A DNA stretch of 64,000 nt from Strobilurus pachycystidiatus (Eukaryota > Basidiomycota > Agaricomycetes > Agaricales > Physalacriaceae). Positions within the stretch are counted from its first letter, which is position 1. Every line of letters starts with the position of its first letter. Both the position numbers and the translations under genes were made by a program. This document shows, piece after piece, positions 10,027-21,496 of this stretch. Under the pieces are notes generated by a model, which saw nothing but the letters and a program-made list of their open reading frames with translations, made no database searches and was not told the DNA's origin. The stretch is from assembly GCA_019915135.1 (NCBI GenBank), contig JAHLMK010000013.1, forward strand, positions 1,364,001 through 1,428,000, in the 5' to 3' direction.

Positions 10027-12177
10027 TCTGCAAAGCGAAAGGGAACGTTGAGTGGGTACGGGATTGCACAGTGATGTCGGGATACCAGACATTGAGCCAA
10101 ACATCGGACGCGTCAAAATCTCACAACAGTCATTGGCGGAGCATGGATGGCGGCGATAGACTTGTTTTCGGATCTCAGAGATGGGCGGCACCTGCGTCTG
10201 AAGCTCGGAGGGTACAGATGCGAAGGATTTGGGAACGGAACAGATGGCCGGATTTCATTTTCCACGTTTCTTCAGCTGATTTAGGGTGTGCGGACCCATC
10301 TGGGGAGACATCAGCAACCTTGTTACTGTGACTGCAACAAAAATTCAATCGACACACGTGTCTTGCTTTTCCCATTAAAACTTTCTGTCAGGTATAAGCG
10401 GACGGAAAACAAATCGGTTATCCGACTGCCCTTCCTGAGGATCTTGATGGCAGAATCGAGTACTCGCACCATCAGCCTTGGGAGTCATACGGACATCTAC
10501 CTTGCTCACCACTCAGTCAACCGTTGATGGACAGATTGCGCCTCAATTGCCCCCAACACACCGCCGTTTTGTTGGCAAGAAACATCCTGCCGTTATTTAG
10601 GAGTCGATGCGACTCACTGGCACATCCGGGTCCCGATTACTCTTATTCTACATCCAGAAAAAAGAACGTCGCGCCAAGGGCACGTCGTATATATCCACTT
10701 TTTCGCCCTCAACCAGGCCTCGAACAGCCTGGGACAATGAAGCCCGGCGTCCCGGTACGAACGCTGGGTGCTGCGTACAAACGCTAGGTACTTCAAGTTG
10801 GAGTCAGAGTCCGAGGGTAGACCATCGGCAAGGCCAAAGTCTGTTAGGACGACAGAGGCACTGCCGGGTTGGCTGTGTACGGCTTGTGCAGCGAGCGACA
10901 AGATTTTCGCGTCTGGATGCCAGCACCCGCACGGGGGGTCTCACAGGAGCTGTCGCCAACGGGAGAGGTATAGGCATACGCGGGGACGTGTGGGTGTAGT
11001 ACCAGCGGCGGATAATAAAGGGCGTTGTGGTTGGTGGAACGAACCCTCCCCGACGGCGACCCGGGCCGTGAGTTTTGTCTCTATCTTATTGTTATGTTCA
11101 AGGCCACGAGCGTCCTCGCTAGAGGGGACGCAGAACCAGGACGTACCATCAGAGTTATTTTTCTATTGTGCCGTGTCCCCACATCCTCATTGATCGGAGC
11201 GGTTGGAATACCCGCGTAGAGCATGGGCCTGGGAGTGGAGAGCCATTTAGCAATGCGCAAGGTGGCTGTCATTCATTGGGGATCACGGAAAGGAGTCGAA
11301 GATGAGTGACTTCTACTTTGCCCAGGCAAGAGGAATCGACGATTCGACATGATGGTGAAGTTGTGAGTGGCGTGATCGGCCGATATCGCCACGTTTGTGT
11401 CGATGCCGAAGTTGCCGATACAATTCGTCTGCCATCATTAGTTTTTCGTTCTTCCAATTGAATCAGCGAAATATGTATGAACCGAGAAAAAGCAGCTCGG
11501 CTGAGGTGAGAGCCTTCTGTGCCCCCTTATAACAGCTGCTGCTTGCCCTCCTGTAATAGCACGCCTTTCCTAGGTGACGTGTGTCCCTTCTTTATCAGGA
11601 TTTCAAGTCCTTTCAGACTCAACTCAATACGCCTGGCGGATCGAAGTGGAACTATACTCCGTCTACTATGTGCTCCTTGAGCTTGTCTTCGAGCGACTTT
11701 TTGGTTGGATGTATACTAGCAGCCGGCGTGGAGGCGAACGCCGAGGTATCGAGCACGGGCACAGCCAATGCGGACAGGCACGTTCTTATGGGACTGGCAG
11801 AGATGTAGAAGGTGGCAACCCTCTCGCCGGTGTAGTGGTCCGGATGGAACCGAAAATGAGGATGACGACACGGAGTGGCACTTCGCTTCACTGGAAACTC
11901 TCCGCAAACGAGTATACGGATGAATGTCAGCAATTCGATGCACGGGTTGTATTTAGATTCAACTGATGATGTCCACACGTCCACCACAATTACTTGAAAC
12001 TGTGTACTCAGTGTATTTCGCTATATCACACTCGTCAGTGGTTGATATTCGTTATTGACTCGCACTAAGAAATTCACATGACACGTCAAAGATCTGAGGC
12101 TTCGACACAAATAGGGCATACTAGTACAAGATGAAACAACGAGCTTACAGCCTGAGATAACAATGAGGACCTCGCAG
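10027..12177. other. no supported gene
   Basis: Many short overlapping frames occur, none with a domain or a consistent exon chain. The part at about 11640-11990 matches sequence near 19.6 kb (separate entry), so at least that part is repetitive. Confidence 0.45.
11640..11990 (-). repeat. decayed coding-like repeat, copy 1
   Basis: On the minus strand this reads as a frame with a DHYTGERVATFY motif followed by a KSLEDKL motif. The same order (DHY, then KSLEGKL) appears on the minus strand at about 19600-19730, there broken between frames. The family is unknown to me; both copies look like remnants of a repeated gene or an unrecognised transposable element. Confidence 0.4.
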
Positions 12178-13089
12178 TCAGAGGCCTGGGAGTACTGACG
12201 ATGCATTTGGATTAGAAGATCCGCCACATGCACCACCGTCTGGCGTGGAGCCAACACCGCTACGGTTCAGGTCTCCGGGGCTCTGATATGATCTAGTGTA
12301 GATTGGCATCTGTATTCACACTATGTCATCATTTTGAAGTTGATGGAAGACGGCCATACTTACATCACCCTGAAACCCAGAGAGTGTCCTGATGAATTGC
12401 TCCAAGTACGCTCCTGCCTCCGCCTTCTTCTCCTTACTATCAGCTAGACAGTCATTGAGAAACTTTCTCATGCGGTAGAAACTCTGACGCCTCAGACTGG
12501 CATACGCAGCTTCGTCAATGAAGTAGTCGTGTTCACCATTCTTCCATCTGTTCAATGGTGTGTAGCCATCATGGGTCTCCATTGGTATGCCAATCACCCA
12601 TGCCTTGGGCGCACCGTTGGTATTCTCCCACGGCGGCGTGAAGCTGAGAGCATACGTTCCATCGGCTACAGTCGTGTCCTTCATGTGAACGACTAGAGCA
12701 AATGGCTCCAGTGCGGGGGGCACAACAAGCGCACCGTTGCAGGTACCCATGGGCAGGATTTGATTTCTCTCCGCCGCATCAGGAAAGAATTCCGTACCCC
12801 AACCCTGCACAGCGAGACCAGGTCGTGCAGGCTTGTTGGCAACGCAGGCACGGACTTTGTCCATGTCTACATTAATACGGTTGAGAAGTGCCGTATAGAA
12901 TGTGAACCGCCGGTCATTCAGCTGAAACGTAGAGCGCGAATTCTTGGCGATTTCACCGCAGAAATGGTATATGGGAAGGACGAGCGACTCGGTAACTGCG
13001 TAAACACGCCCAAAGCCGTTAGGCGGTGCCTCGTTGCCAGTGAGTTGGATTGTCGCTAGCTTCTTGAAACGATTTCGCTTGGGAGGCAT
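12178..13089 (-). CDS. orphan protein, two exons
   Basis: The coding sequence is complement(join(12178..12309, 12364..13089)), 285 residues. The 54-nt intron starts GTAAGT and ends ACAG, and splicing is in phase 0. Without splicing the frame also stops soon, but the consensus donor and acceptor make the two-exon model better. The start is the ATG at 13089; an upstream extension to 13116 would need GTG. The protein begins basic (MPPKRNRFKK), is soluble-looking with no signal peptide or membrane segment, and has a central stretch rich in Pro, Trp and Gly with a PPWENTNGAPKAWVIGIP motif. I recognise no domain. It is transcribed away from the next gene, the two starts being about 350 bases apart, so they may share regulatory DNA. 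Confidence 0.65.
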
Positions 13090-13343
13090 GGATAGCGAAG
13101 GATGTGGACAGGACACGTAAGAGTATGGTCGACAGCAGTAAGTGTGGGATTCATGTTAAATTACCGCTGGTCATGCCCATTGCGCAATACACCTAGGCAC
13201 CAAGTTCCGCTGGTTTCCACCTACTGAAAACAGACGAAGTGTGACACAGATAGACGCCGGCGTGCATAGTCGGAAGATATCCTTTGCTGGAACACTGGCA
13301 GGCTTACTGTCTCTGAGTGTACTTTCTCATTGGTCTTCCATTC

Positions 13344-13350
13344 TATATAA
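13344..13350 (+). promoter_or_regulatory. TATA box of the 13436 gene
   Basis: tatataa, about 86 bases before the ATG at 13436 and just downstream of a CATTGG (inverted CCAAT-like) motif at about 13329. It supports 13436 as the start codon of the gene to the right. Confidence 0.55.
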
Positions 13351-13435
13351 GGCTCGTAACTTCGCAGTTGAAAATTCCCTTGCATTCCTACCCATCATTG
13401 GACGAGATCAGAGTGGGGCGCTAAGCGCTTGAATT

Positions 13436-15219
13436 ATGCCAAACGAGGCCAAACCGGAGCGGCAGTGTCACAACCGGAACTTGCCGAACAGGAATGCCGT
13501 TAATGTGCGAAGGTTGACTACTTACATCCAGGACCAGCGTCAACCAAAGCCTCATTGTTTCGGCGTTTCCACTCCCATCGACTCTTTTATGCCTCTGCCG
13601 CGAGTAGGCGAATACTTTGCTTTCCAAATCAACCCGGTCAAGACAGTGGAGTGGTTGGACAATGCAGATGCCACAGCGGCGTGCGAAAAGCTCGCAGCGC
13701 GGCGTTATTTGGGATGCGTGTTAAACGTGGGTCTCCCTCTTCTTCTTCTTCCTTACATACCCCCCGCAAATGCTAACCTTTCCATTCGAGTGGGCCGACG
13801 GCATTCCCCAAGTTGGCTTTGACTACGGCATCCAAGTTTCCATCGTGGCTTTTGGCATGGCTGCTATGGCGTCTCCTCCAGACCAGGGCTTTATCCCGGA
13901 AATGTCGTACCCAGTACTCCCTGTCACTGGACCTCATCCCCTGGAACGTGAACCAATGCATTGCGATCCGCCACTTCCGTGGCCTGACTGCCATCATCTT
14001 ACCATAGTCAAGGAGCCTATACGAGTCTCATACGACGAGATGGACGATCGTAAACGTGGCAAGTATCAGCTGATTCCAAGTAGCGAGACGCAAGACATTA
14101 TCGATACTGCGCTTCACGACGCTAAATGGGCTGCGGAGATCAGAGACGGTATGCAGGCGGCTGGACTGATCCCGGCGGAGGAATCGGAAGACGGTAGCGT
14201 CGAGGAGGACGATCAAGAACCGATTGGAGCGGTAGATCCGTACCAGTATATCAAGGAGTCTCCCCTCGTCGAGTTCACCTTCAATTTGGAGACGTTCTCT
14301 CCGCAGGACTTTGCGGGTCCTTGGGATTATGAGCAAGAAGTCTGCAACATTTGCGAGTGAGTACGGCCTCTGATACAATCAATCGCCGTAGTCTCACATC
14401 ATTTATCCATCCCAGTATTATCGATGCCGCAAAGAAGAAGGTCCGCCAAAAAGTCAAGGCTGCTAGGAAACTTGACGATGATCATTATACGGCACTGCTA
14501 AACACGAGCACTATGCCTCTCAATGATAGTGCATTCCTGACTTCCCACGACCCACCTGACGATCTGACTGCCGTTCTCTCGGAGATTTTTACACCGCTCC
14601 TTTCCGATACGGCGGTCACCTCCGATATCACGCCTCAACCATCATCACCTATTCTCTTCACGCTATGGCCACCAGATGCTCGACCCCCTGAGCTTGCTCA
14701 TATCATCGACCTCGATGCGCATAAAGCATCCGCTCCCTCTGTACCGAAAAGGATTGACCGGCAATGGCTGATTGACATGGAGGCCAATGTCGACAAAAGC
14801 ATGGCTCGTCTGCGCAAATACTTGGAGGCAGGAATGGAAGCGAGGAAGCTGAAGGAAGAACAATACAGGGATCATCCATTGGCCTACATCGTCAAGCGAG
14901 GACCGCAAGAGCTTGAGAACGGCCCAGGTACTCGCCAGGAGGAAGTTGAGGCGCTGACAGCCGCGCTTGCTGCAGACGGTAACGTGGTTTCTATAGTCCG
15001 TTCACACTCTTCCTCAGATCTCTTTCCAGATCGTAATCGGAACTCTTTTGTGGGACGGCTGAGATCAATCTTCCGGCGTCTGCGATTGTCTGTGCTGTCC
15101 TTGATAGGGAGGGGAGGCAAGCAGCCAGTGAGCCTTGTCGAAGATGAGGTATGTACAATGCATTGAAAGTTTGCTAGATTTAATGATGAAACCCTTTCTT
15201 TCAGTCTCCGGAGGCATAA
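13436..15219 (+). CDS. orphan acidic protein, four exons
   Basis: The coding sequence is join(13436..13726, 13791..14356, 14416..15148, 15205..15219), 534 residues. All three introns (64, 59 and 56 nt) have GT...AG ends, the first with a tgctaacc branch site, and all join in frame; the last exon encodes only SPEA before the stop. The middle part is acidic (EESEDGSVEEDDQEP), and residues about 320-420 contain long charged helices (KKKVRQKVKAARKL; MEARKLKEEQYRDHPLAYIVKRG). The C terminus is a basic, aliphatic segment (FVGRLRSIFRRLRLSVLSLIGRGG) that could be an amphipathic membrane-binding helix; that is inference. No known domain is recognised. A methionine at 13590 is an alternative start, but the TATA box favours 13436. 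Confidence 0.68.
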
Positions 15220-15911
15220 CTCCGCCGCAAAAAGCATCTTGTTGTCCAGGGCTTGCGTATCTTCTCTTGTCTTTACGTCCTCCAATTGAGATTTTGACTG
15301 CTGCACATTTCAAAGACCTCTGTATAGTCTTTTGTCACCGAAGAAGTACCGTGACCAGGACAACTCATTGTCATGTCTGTATCACATCAATGCATCAACA
15401 TGAATGCCGACACCACCCCAGTTCAGAGGATCTTTCTCACTAATTCTTTCCCCTTGCTCGCAGCACACTCTCGCCCGCCATCGTGATTTGTGGGGACAAA
15501 CTCCCAGCTCGATGCCCGGGGAGATGGCACGGCTTCGGTACCGATCTATCATGTTCATGAGATCTCTCTGGCGCCAGACGCGACACTTCGACTCTTTTAT
15601 GTGGTCTGAATCTGTAGCGGCTCGAGAACCGGCACATCCCAAGTCTCAGTGGCGCAGATTCAGAAGTTATTTAGGCGTGCGGGGTTATGGGGAGTCATGA
15701 ACACGGTTCTGAATTAGGAATCCCCGCTCTGATGCGTCTCACGTCCCAGCATCTTCGCGAAGCGCTATTCTGTGGCCATCAGTGAGTTCTCTATGAAAGT
15801 GATGCAGGAACTCGATGGGAAGATCTCAGTTCGCAGATTACAGTACATATATGGTTTGATTGGTGCTTCGCTCTCACTTTCTTTACCCCCACGACCACTA
15901 CGACTCCGACC
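15220..15911. other. intergenic, no supported feature
   Basis: Short frames on both strands without domains. The end of the stretch is the leader of the following gene remnant. Confidence 0.4.
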
Positions 15912-16122
15912 ATGAGTCAGAGGGATATATTGCCCGCCTATGTCAAGGAGGAATTGCTCGTGCGTATTCTCTAACTCACTAAAATCCACGAGACACCTCA
16001 CCCTTCTGTAGTCCCGGGTGAACAATCACGCGAGAGGCATCGCGAAGAGCCGCGTGAAGGCCGCGGAAAAAGAGAAGGAGAAATTGAAGGAGTTGGTGTG
16101 TCAATCTCAGGCGACCAAACTA

Positions 16123-17491
16123 CATCAGCAAGTCGGGAGGCGTGTAATCGGCGTAATCCTACGCCATTTACACCGATTACACCTTTTTGGGAAGGTGTAA
16201 TCTCAAAAGGTACATACGTAATTTTCACTTGGAGGTGTAATTCGCGTACCCCAGTATTACACCTACTTACACATAGATTACACCACCAATTACACTACGC
16301 ATCGACACGGTTTTTGGTATCAAAAGGAACTGCATTGCACTGCTACTAAGAAACCGACATTACAACTACTACTGCGACGCCCCAAATCATCCATACCCCG
16401 ATGCTGACCCTCACCCTCCACCACACCGACGGGAGCGATAACGAGATCATCTGCAGATGTGAGAAAGAGAATGCTGCCAGTGGGAAATGAGGAAATACCA
16501 GGTCGAACAAATCATAATCCACTCGCAACACGTCCTGATACGCGATGCTCCCAGAGAGCTGACGGCCCTCGCTTTCCACAATCCCAATCGCCCTCCTGGT
16601 CACCCAAGTGCTCTCCATGTCGTGGTGATGTCGGTGGCGGTGGTTCTCTTCCAGGCCGGATGGAGCCTCTCTAGTGCTGGCAATGGGTCCTCGTCCAGCG
16701 CAGGCAATGGGTCCTTGTCCGTCGCAGGAAATGGGTCCTTGTCCGTCGCAGGCAATGGGTCCTCGTCCGTTGCAGGCAATGGGTCCTCGTCCGTCGCAGG
16801 CAATGGGTCCTCGTCCGTCGCAGGAAATGGGTCCTCGTCCATAGCTGGGAGTGTGTCCTCGTCCACAATGAGAATGCGTCCTCGTCCACAGTTGGGTAAG
16901 AATCGTCCGAGAGTTTCCTAGTCGAGAGCATGTGTCCTCGTCCTCGTCCTCGTGTGTGAGAGTCTCTCCCAAGGTGTCGCTCATACTTGCGAGCGTGCGG
17001 CATTGCCGCTTGCCGTCCTCGTCCACTATGCGTGTGATGGCCGGCAAAAAGGGCAGGGCGCCTTGCACCGGAGATGGTGGAAGAGAACGAAAATAGTCGG
17101 CGCGGAGTTTGAAAAGCAATTGTCCAACATGCACGTGGTGACATCGCTACCTTGCACTTTTTGGACTTGTGATTTTTCTGCAAGCCCCGCCAGCGCCCGC
17201 GTAGCCGCTCTCTGCCACGGAGCCACTCGCTGCCACAGGCCTCGGTGCCTGTAATTAGTGCAATTAGAGTTGTCTTCCTTGTCCACATGTGTCCCAATCA
17301 CCAAAATCGACTTACAGCAAGATTTACTTTTACAAGCTAACATACAGTGTAATGGTGTAAAGGTGTAAACAGCATTTTGGTCGTATATCTAGCGTGATCG
17401 GTGTAAAGCGTGTAATTTTTCGGCCTCAATTACACCGGTTTACACGATTATGCCGATTATGCCGGTTTACACGCCTCCGAACTTGCTGATG
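16123..17491. mobile_element. TA-flanked inverted-repeat DNA element, non-autonomous
   Basis: The left end (catcagcaagtcgggaggcg, then tgtaatcgg) matches the reverse complement of the right end (catcagcaagttcggaggcg, then tgtaaaccgg), about 27 of 30 positions. Both ends are bordered by TA (16121-16122 and 17492-17493), as expected for a TA target duplication. The 150-200 bases inside each end are packed with ggtgtaa/ttacacc motifs in both orientations, likely subterminal transposase-binding sites. No transposase frame is present; the middle holds a 24-bp minisatellite. The superfamily is uncertain: TA duplication suggests Tc1/mariner-like or related, while dense subterminal repeats are more usual for other fungal families. 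Confidence 0.72.
16679..16890. repeat. 24-bp minisatellite inside the DNA element
   Basis: About seven good copies and two decayed ones of a 24-base unit (caatgggtcctcgtccgtcg plus four bases). Because the unit is a multiple of three, all frames stay open and give 8-residue repeats, for example an ATDEDPLP pattern on the minus strand. This is most likely a replication-slippage array and not a coding sequence. Confidence 0.8.
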
Positions 17492-19009
17492 TACTGGAGA
17501 GCATGATGAACTGATACCCGCTTAGCTGGCGATCAAAACCACAGATCACAGAGAGCTTCAATTGGAGGTAGACGCATCTGCTCATTCTACCGCGTCGGCG
17601 ACATCCTGATGGCTTGGGTAGCTCGAGACACAGACGGAGCTGGCAAGTCAGCATGACGCAGAGATCAAGGAACTTCGGGTTGAGGCGAGCATGTCTGCGC
17701 TGACCGCAACGCCGAAATTAACCATGGGATCCAGCTTGAACGTCTCAAAGGCCAAGTGGAGAACGAGAGAACAAATCAAGTGAGGGGCACATTTTGCCTC
17801 TTGACCAGTACCCTGACTGTGTGCAGGAAAAGATCGCCGCCGCACGGGAGAGGGAGTTTGTGGCTCTGAGGGCCGAGGTACGCTGCTATGTGGCGTGGAA
17901 GTCGCGTTTACTTATCACGCATCTCTTAGATGGCACGCGAGCAAAGCGTTGCCACAAATAGAGAGCAACGGTTTATGGAAGAGGTGTGCCTTCGTTGCTC
18001 TTCAGTAGTGTGCCGTTACTTACAGACCTCAGATAAGACGCCAACAATCCGCTGCGGCGGAAAGAGAAGGGCAGTTGATCAACAGGGAACGAGCGCAGAT
18101 CGAGGCGAGAAAGGAGACCTTGGCACACCTGAAGAAGACGTTGACCGAGCGGGACTCGCTGCTCGAGGAGAATCGAAAGCTGATTGCGGCACATGAGCAG
18201 GAGAGAAACCTCATGATTGCGGAAGTTTTGAGGGTGCACCCAGACGCCGCGTGGATCTCCGCAGAGGTAATGCATCACAAGTTTTGCGCGTCGTTTCTCT
18301 TGCTCACCTGCTCCTCAGTCGTCCCGTCAGTCTAGTGCTGACCCATGATCGGACCAAGAGGTACGTGCTCAGCTATATGTTGTTCATCTCGTTCATCCCT
18401 TCCCATGCAGCCGTCAAATGCTAATATCGTACTCTCCACGGCAGGCCGCCTCCGAGTCGACGGGCACGTCCGAATCACCTCGCATTTTCCCGCTATCGTG
18501 CGCCACTCAGGCTGCTATTATCTCGCCACTGGTACCACTGCTCCTTGAAAAGTATTATATTGACAGTCTAGATGTTTTTTTCCTTGTCGTACTACTACTA
18601 CCTCGCTGCACCCCAATTCATTGTGTTGACAATGCTGTATCAATTTCGGTCTGGATTTGGGTCTGGGTATTGTCTAAGTAGAGTATGAGCCGAGTATGGA
18701 ATAGGCATGAAACGAGGTATGGTGCCAGACCTCGGCTGTAATCAAGAGGCTCGTGTCTGCTTGGGCATCATGATACTATGAGTGTGACGAGTCTGTCCCA
18801 GACCCCTCACTGTGACTTTTGGAAGTTCACTGATGTGATTCAAGTTGACTCAAGCAACACTTTGATCGCCTCAAGCACAATCAACAAATCCTGGTAATAT
18901 AGCCAGCTGACATGTACTAGTAGCCCGCACAGGTGAAGAACCGGAGGTTGATGCGCTGAGGGCTCGGCCGCTCGGGTGCGGGGAACGTTAACAGTGATCA
19001 TTCCAAACC

Positions 19010-19730
19010 GTCAACGTATGGATTTGGAGTATGTAGGAGACGCTGCGTGAGTCTTTCTCTCGGGATAAATGGCCTCCGTGCGTACCAGCAGAAATGGCCA
19101 TCCGGACGACTGTGAGGGAAAAGTGCCAACTTGACCGATATGCGCGGAAAACAATGGGGGCAAGATCGTCTTCCAGGGCTCATGCACTCGCGACCCGAAA
19201 TGCACCCATGCCAGCAGTGAGAGAATCGGCTCTCCATGTGTGATGACGCATTGGCAACCGACCGTGCTTGGCTTCGATTTGACCGTCATGTCCTTCCTGG
19301 GCCAGTCCAAAGACTGGGTGTCCTGCGTATGTGGTTCAATCGCAACGCGTAGCTGTTAGTGCATCGGGCTGTACTTGACCACTCCCTAGCAAAGAATCGA
19401 GACATCATTTTCACGTTGCGGCCCGTCGATGATGGACGAGTCTCAAATGCACCTTCTGAAGATACTGAATCCTTTGAGTTGTAATCGCCGAACACATCAA
19501 CCGGAACGAGAAGTGAGTACATCTCGTCTCTAAGTCACATCGTTGCACCCAACTCATGAGTCCCTGTGTCAGCAGCACTGCGAGCGAACGCCTGCAATAC
19601 ATTGAGCTTGCCTTCGAGCGACTTTCTGGGGGTGCAGCCAGCACGAACACAGCTCAAGCGGACAGGAGTACGGCACTGAGGTAGACGGTGACCAACTCTC
19701 TCGCAGGTAGTGATCCGGTGCTAAGTGTGT
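19010..19730 (-). repeat. decayed coding-like repeat, copy 2
   Basis: On the minus strand three frames in succession hold fragments: DHYLRE and KSLEGKL motifs (matching 11.6-12.0 kb), then a VPVDVFGDYNSKDS stretch, then WPRKDMTVKSKPSTV with an ITHGEP motif. The last of these recurs on the plus strand at about 22247-22325 (WPKKDRMVKAKPSTV). The frame changes show that the copy is not functional. Confidence 0.45.
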
Positions 19731-20994
19731 GGCGGGAAGCGCGCCGAGCTGCGACCTTCCGCCACGTGGCAACTTGATCGCCTTTCCATTTTCGCTCTAC
19801 TTCATTGCTTCTCCATGAACCACCACAATTGCTCCTTGTCCCTCGCCCGCGCGAGGCTCCATCCGACCGACCTGACCCGAATAGAGTGCGTATTTTGCCG
19901 ACGCAAAATGCTGCCCCAGATCCGGGAGGCATAGCCCTTTTTCCTGCCCCAGTTTCTCGTCTGCCTGTACTAGCCGATCTCCCAGGCAAACATGGCAAAG
20001 CAAGTGCGAGATGATTATCACGAGCTCATCCATGTTGCAGGCAACATCAAACACACAGCATGTACGAACGACCCACTTGCCCGTACTTCCCATCCGCGTC
20101 GTTACCTGCCCCCTGATGAGAGCGATAGCCAGCCCAGCGACGCGCGCCACGAGAGCTGCAACTGGCTCGTAGGGTCGTCGCGCCTCTTCCTCATCTCGTT
20201 AAAACGCACATACGAGGATTGGAGAAGTGGGTCCAAATCCAGCTCCAGGAACCACACTACCCGCCTAGGTGTGCATCATTCGCTGCCCCCCTTTTGTGAT
20301 CCCACTTGCTCACGCGTCTTGGAAGCTCTCGCCCGTGGTAGATGCCCAGATTACCGTTCGCCCCCTCCACAACGACCTGGCCGCAAATCCCCCCTTCCAT
20401 GCCCTCCTCCACTTCCAACACCAGCGCCTAGCCTGTCGCATCGCCACACCTGACATCCTGCATATAAACGACCCATGTCGGAGACAGTCGTCAATCCCCT
20501 TCGTCGCAGATGTTGGATTGCTGTGTCCTCCTCCTGTCAAATCATGGGCGCCGCAGAAGTATCAGGGCTTGGCGGCTGGATCACCCGGCGGGGTGGTGAG
20601 TTTGAGTTTGAAGTGGGAGGCTTGTGTGCATTCATTCTGCTGGTATGGCGAACAGCGGTGCTAGATACTGCGTCCAGGTGGCGCACGCTTGCCTTGGTTG
20701 GGTTATTCTGCACCGTTCTCCCATCAACCCTCGAGCCCATCGCCTGCCTCTCCGTCTACGCGCTATCAACATGACACGTCCTCCCTACCCAGTGCCGAGG
20801 CGTCTGTCTTCCCCACAGGTCGGGGACCCCACGACAGCGCACCATATTCTATCACCGGCCGCTTCACATTCCTTTACGGTGCACCGCGACTTCCCCGTCA
20901 CTCGTATTGACGCACCCTGGGCGTTGAGATTGCGTGCCGAATGGGGAGCTGAGCCTGTGTCTGCGAGTGTGAGACGAGGCGTATTCATCTACTA

Positions 20995-21035
20995 TAAGAC
21001 GTCGATGATTAGCTATTTTAATCATCGACGTCTTA
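20995..21035. repeat. perfect 17-bp hairpin
   Basis: The left arm taagacgtcgatgatta (20995-21011) and right arm (21019-21035) are exact reverse complements around a 7-base loop. No run of T follows on either strand that would suggest an RNA polymerase III terminator. It could be a tiny foldback element or a recombination scar. Confidence 0.7.
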
Positions 21036-21496
21036 GAGGCTGAGGGTACGATTCTTTTTCGTCCTGATGGTTTGCTTCCTTGTAGATTTGTAGGCATGAT
21101 TGTGAGGGTGGAGCAGTTGTCACAAAGATGGGATTGCCTCGCTCAAGTATGGATCGGGAGCGTGTGCACTCGGTTTCCTGTTGCGCGTCAACATCCTCGA
21201 GATTATTATGCGCTCAACTTCGCACTCACACGCGCGGATCCAAAAGGATACGCGCACAGTACAAAACCTCTCTACTTCAACGTGATACATTCGTCCTGCG
21301 AGATTGAACCCCAAGTGGCGGTTGGTTCTTCGATGAGAAGCAGTACGCACGCACCAGCAGGACTACGTCAAGGCAGACGTGTAATGAACTCTCGCTCAAA
21401 GAGAAGTCAAGTGGCCAACGTCATGATACAGTCTGAATGCGTCAATTGATAATGATACTACAACATTGCAATTTCCTTCTTCCTAATCATCGGCAT

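Larger units (their letters stand above)
15912..18348 (+). pseudogene. coiled-coil protein gene, split by a transposon
   Basis: The gene starts with ATG at 15912 (exon 15912..15959), a 52-nt intron follows, and exon 2 from 16012 encodes a Lys/Glu-rich helix (KSRVKAAEKEKEKLKEL). At 16122 the frame runs into the inserted element that ends at 17491. Beyond it, coiled-coil coding pieces resume: an ETQTELASQHDAEIKELRVE segment near 17635, then after a frame change an ERLKGQVENERTNQ segment, and spliced exons for EKIAAAREREFVALRAE (from about 17827), MAREQSVATNREQRFMEE (17931..17984) and a long heptad-rich stretch ending in ISAE at 18266, with a last exon to a stop at 18346-18348. Introns there have good GT...AG ends. 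The insertion, in-frame stops just after it and a frameshift near 17697 indicate a broken gene. The original function is unknown. Confidence 0.6.
18349..21496. other. no supported gene; decayed repeats and a hairpin
   Basis: Contains the second copy of the dispersed coding-like repeat (19010-19730) and a perfect hairpin at 20995-21035. Open frames at 19992-20664 on the plus strand are Pro/Ser-rich, lack a joined exon structure I can defend, and are not called. Confidence 0.4.

Noticed and set aside
16679..16890. Possible CRISPR-like array
   Set aside because: The units are head to tail with no unique spacers, and this is a eukaryotic genome; it is a minisatellite.
16346..17134. 262-codon minus-strand frame with GRGPIAC repeats inside the DNA element
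   Set aside because: The repeat is a 24-bp minisatellite open in all frames; no start context, no splice partners, no homologous domain.
19992..20664. Plus-strand gene candidate
   Set aside because: Two overlapping frames with Pro/Ser-rich composition; I could not find splice sites that join them, and the second lacks an ATG.
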